Source: Streptomyces cinnamoneus (lineage in GTDB: Bacteria > Actinomycetota > Actinomycetes > Streptomycetales > Streptomycetaceae). From it: 64,000 nt of DNA. This document shows, in pieces, positions 63,530 to 64,000 of the stretch (position 1 is the stretch's first letter; every line of letters begins with the position of its first letter). The translations under genes were made by a program, and so were the position numbers. The notes under the pieces were generated by a model, which worked only from the letters and a program-made list of their open reading frames with translations, made no database searches and was not told where the DNA came from. The stretch covers positions 1-64,000 of the forward strand of contig NZ_BMVB01000023.1 of the NCBI RefSeq assembly GCF_014650495.1. Reading direction: 5' to 3'.

Positions 63530-64000
63530 GTGTCCCACATCCCACGCCACCCCGTGCGCCGCGCCGGTGCGCTCGTGGTCTCGGCGGCGCTGGCCGGTGG
63601 CACGATCCTGCTGGTCGCCCCGGCCGCGCAGGCCCAGACCGTCGACGTCGAGTACCACTGCAAGACCCCCATCGGGGACAAGAGTGCCGTCTCCCCCATC
63701 GACATCAAGGCCGTGGCGAGCGGCGACGCGTACACACTCACCATGTCCTTCCAAAAGGGCGTCTCCTCCAGCCCCATCGAGCTCGGCAAGGGCGCGATGA
63801 AGCCGAGCGCCGTCATCAAGCTCGGCGGCGCCGACAGCGGCACGGTGGCGGTCTCCGGCCCCGCCAACGACCAGCCGATACCGCCCAACACCCCCATCAA
63901 GATCAGCGACTTGTCGGGTACGTACACGCCGAAGAAGGCCGGACAGGTCACCTTCACGGCCTCGACCCTCACCATCTCCGCGCTCGGGACCACGACCACC
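63530..64000 (+). CDS. Secreted protein, partial
   Basis: The first 157 codons of a gene that runs off the right edge. GAGGGG lies eight bases before the GTG. A signal peptide (RRAGALVVSAALAGGTILLV ... PAAQA) ends near residue 35. The mature part (VDVEYHCKTPIGDKSAVSPIDIKAVASGD ... GTYTPKKAGQVTFTASTLTI) looks like an all-beta domain with one early Cys and no catalytic motif. Similar secreted proteins are common in Streptomyces (possibly the DUF6801 type); the function is unknown. Confidence 0.75.
   Translation, partial: MSHIPRHPVRRAGALVVSAALAGGTILLVAPAAQAQTVDVEYHCKTPIGDKSAVSPIDIKAVASGDAYTLTMSFQKGVSSSPIELGKGAMKPSAVIKLGGADSGTVAVSGPANDQPIPPNTPIKISDLSGTYTPKKAGQVTFTASTLTISALGTTTT

Overview
The window is a piece of a high-G+C actinomycete chromosome, almost certainly Streptomyces. 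Third codon positions are nearly all G or C, GTG starts are frequent, several genes look leaderless (a TAGGCT-like -10 six to eight bases before the start codon), the tRNA genes do not encode CCA, and a bldA-type tRNA-Leu(UAA) is present. As far as I can recall the S. coelicolor map, the gene order follows its SCO3127 (ppc) to about SCO3065 region: ppc, pth, rplY, prs, glmU, tRNA-Gln, an ABC pair, mfd, mazG, a P450, rpf genes, eno, divIC, ppx, ndh, cfa, a second ABC pair, bldA, thiolase, CBS, hut genes, sigI. This is recollection, not a search.

Layout. 1-4.1 kb: the end of ppc faces a minus-strand housekeeping group (glmU-prs, then rplY and pth) and tRNA-Gln(UUG), with an HTH/LAGLIDADG-like ORF abutting the tRNA. 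5-6.3 kb: an orphan NarL-class histidine kinase. 6.3-11.7 kb: the most unusual part, a divergent locus with two deaminase-like proteins and three SUKH-type immunity-like domains. One protein of 1003 residues joins a small N-terminal domain, a collagen-like linker, a deaminase-like domain and a SUKH-4-like domain. 11.9-14.8 kb: a DivIVA-like coiled-coil protein and a secreted lytic transglycosylase. 15.2-18.5 kb: a MacB-type ABC pair. 18.7-27.5 kb: mfd, a DUF2079 membrane protein, a SurA-like lipoprotein, mazG, a small membrane protein and a P450.

27.5-36.8 kb: two resuscitation-promoting-factor muralytic enzymes, the second behind a c-di-AMP (ydaO/yuaA) riboswitch; then eno, a DivIC/FtsB-like protein, DUF501, Ppx/GppA, ndh with a Rex-like operator over its promoter, and cfa. 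36.8-40.9 kb: a second, paralogous ABC pair and bldA. 40.9-50.3 kb: a Bax-inhibitor-1 protein, small hypotheticals, a thiolase with a palindromic operator candidate, a degenerate intergenic repeat array, an SGNH hydrolase, cystathionine beta-synthase and a MatB-like acyl-CoA synthetase. 50.4-60.4 kb: an RpiR-family regulator, a secreted alpha/beta hydrolase, a PLP decarboxylase, and the histidine utilisation operon hutU - M20 amidohydrolase - hutF - hutI. 60.5 kb to the end: a SigB/SigF-family sigma factor with its anti-anti-sigma and anti-sigma genes (SigI system), and the start of a secreted protein.

Most of the window is conserved core chromosome. The parts that reward attention are the SUKH/deaminase locus, the tRNA-linked ORF, the repeat array at 45 kb, the hut operon with a likely HutG substitute, and several clear regulatory palindromes.
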